Shown here one piece after another: positions 62,962-64,000 of a DNA stretch of 64,000 nucleotides. The position numbers and the translations under genes were made by a program. The notes beneath the pieces were generated by a model. That model searched no databases. It had not been told where the DNA came from and saw only the letters and a list, made by a program, of their open reading frames with translations. Location of the stretch: contig NZ_RQHT01000014.1 in the NCBI RefSeq assembly GCF_004770905.1, forward strand, positions 1,302,001 through 1,366,000, given 5' to 3'. How positions within the stretch are numbered: the stretch's first letter is position 1; each line of letters starts with the position of its first letter. The stretch is from Leptospira bandrabouensis (GTDB lineage: Bacteria > Spirochaetota > Leptospiria > Leptospirales > Leptospiraceae).

Positions 62962-64000
62962 TTAAGGTTCCTCACTAGCTGGACGAGTAGAGATTTCTAA
63001 AACTCCGACTTCGGTGCTTAAATCTATAACGTTTTGCAATCGAACAAGTCTGCCACCACATGCCTCTGCTACAGAAATTATATTATAAGTTGGTTCTTGT
63101 GCGGTAGGAGGATAATTATAAAAACTTGTTTCATAATGGATGGATTGGTAATGTCCATTAGAAGCGTCAATGTTTAGTGTAGTCCTTTGATAAGGATTGA
63201 TTCCAACTCCAGTTGTAGGAATATTTAATCCAGTATATTGCATTCCATTTTCGGGTGAGAAAGTAAAAGCTTTAATTTTATTACTTTCTGATAAATAACT
63301 AATGATAGCTGGAATTTCGAGTGAATCAATGGTCGTAGATCCTAGAAATTGATTCCAAATTAAATTTCCATTCCAATCAAACTTTGAAAAAATATTATTA
63401 CGGAAACTAGTGGTAGTTGGATAAAGCTGAAAAGGATGAAATGATGTTCCAAAATCTCCTGCATTGATGCCTGATGTATAAATACCATCAGTTGCTGGTG
63501 CTATTCCATAAATGACACCTATGGTATGACTGGTATTAAATGAACCAAGATAGGTTTTGTTTAGAATCGAAAAATTGGAAAGTGAAATTTTTGTTACCAA
63601 TGGTCTCTGGTAATTGTAGGAAGGCAAAGGATGTCCTGTATTACCGACAAAATTATCATCTGCCGCCCCAAACAGTAATATGGAACGGTCAGAACTATAG
63701 GTTGCATTGTAGACTAAGACCCTCCCATAAGAAGGTAGGTATCTTTGTCTTATTGGTTGTCCTTGTGGGGAAATGGTTGCCCAACCAATTTCTTCCATTC
63801 CAGCATTGGTTGCCTGTGATGCAACCTCTACGGTAGGAAATTCACCAAATCCATTTGTATCTGGAGTCATAGAAATTGCGCGACCATTAAAAAATAAATG
63901 TATATTGTCTACATCATCAGTGACGAGAGCAAACCTATTTTCCACTATTGAGTTATCGATTTTATCTAAATAAGTACTCCAAATTCGACCACCTTTATTG
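62962..64000 (-). CDS. Beta-propeller-like lipoprotein paralogue (partial, 5' end off window)
   Basis: The open frame continues past a GTG at 63945 to the window edge: upstream codons read GRIWSTYLDKIDNSIVENRF, matching the WFTYLDS region of the lipoprotein at 56704-58209. So the gene starts beyond the window; 346 codons are visible. Repeats with FLG turns and HP-motif loops (FHPFQLYP) and a Gly/Asn/Tyr-rich composition are shared with that paralogue. The missing 5' end probably encodes the lipoprotein signal. It has no recognised function. Confidence 0.7.
   Translation of the reverse strand, partial: NKGGRIWSTYLDKIDNSIVENRFALVTDDVDNIHLFFNGRAISMTPDTNGFGEFPTVEVASQATNAGMEEIGWATISPQGQPIRQRYLPSYGRVLVYNATYSSDRSILLFGAADDNFVGNTGHPLPSYNYQRPLVTKISLSNFSILNKTYLGSFNTSHTIGVIYGIAPATDGIYTSGINAGDFGTSFHPFQLYPTTTSFRNNIFSKFDWNGNLIWNQFLGSTTIDSLEIPAIISYLSESNKIKAFTFSPENGMQYTGLNIPTTGVGINPYQRTTLNIDASNGHYQSIHYETSFYNYPPTAQEPTYNIISVAEACGGRLVRLQNVIDLSTEVGVLEISTRPASEEP

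Noticed and set aside
62962..63945. Complete gene starting at GTG 63945
   Set aside because: The frame stays open to the window edge and the upstream codons match the paralogue, so the start lies outside.
1..64000. tRNA, rRNA, insertion sequences, prophage or CRISPR
   Set aside because: No cloverleaf-like sequence, transposase or integrase motif, or regularly spaced repeat was seen; coding density leaves little room.

Overview
The window is AT-rich, gene-dense bacterial chromosome that looks like Leptospira, most likely a saprophytic or environmental lineage. The basis is the density of lipoproteins with loose spirochaete-type lipoboxes, the many 7TM-linked signalling proteins (SpoIIE-type phosphatases, LytS-type kinase, AraC fused to membrane helices), class III cyclase, and an OxyR/AhpC/AhpF set. 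The genus assignment is inference from protein style; no rRNA or tRNA is present. I see no insertion sequence, CRISPR array, phage gene or obvious pseudogene.

Layout. 1-4.1 kb: the end of a Rossmann-fold protein, a zinc-ribbon/ankyrin protein, and a two-gene membrane operon divergent from a TetR regulator over three 21-bp repeats. 4.1-10.1 kb: a signalling island with two slr1658-type ATPases, an adenylate cyclase, a membrane SpoIIE/PP2C phosphatase, a GNAT protein fused to a cyclic-nucleotide-binding domain, an STAS-like partner and a methyltransferase. 10.3-12.2 kb: two lipoproteins behind a cobalamin riboswitch on the minus strand. 12.3-13.6 kb: acyltransferase and TetR. 13.7-19.9 kb: a divergent inorganic-carbon region with an SbtA-like bicarbonate permease plus outer-membrane channel on one side, and a membrane-anchored AraC regulator plus SulP transporter on the other. 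20-25.8 kb: TPM protein, then TolC-MacA-MacB-TetR export operon. 25.9-29.8 kb: copper cluster (cupredoxin/beta-helix membrane protein, small membrane protein, two-domain multicopper oxidase, SCO). 29.8-37.5 kb: a nine-gene minus-strand TonB operon (three lipoproteins, TonB-dependent receptor, lipoprotein, ExbB, ExbD, TonB, LytS-type kinase), preceded at 37.6-40.3 kb by a LytTR regulator and a 7TM SpoIIE phosphatase. 40.4-43.6 kb: oxyR-ahpC-ahpF. 43.6-46.4 kb: hybrid PAS kinase and an unknown protein. 46.6-55.5 kb: alpha-2-macroglobulin, PBP1C and a membrane sulfatase-fold enzyme, translationally overlapping. 55.5-64 kb: TetR/DUF5329 pair, secreted repeat-type lipoproteins, NmrA/AraC divergent pair, and an ECF sigma factor coupled to a DUF1304 membrane protein.

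How it works together. Most blocks are envelope transport or envelope signalling units with their own local regulator. The strongest candidates for undescribed biology are: the riboswitch-controlled lipoprotein pair (possible surface cobalamin capture without a TonB receptor next to it); the TonB operon bracketed by a split LytS/LytTR pair; the type-C multicopper oxidase cluster with a cupredoxin-beta-helix-membrane fusion; the cAMP/partner-switching island; and a start codon held in the loop of a perfect 12-bp hairpin.
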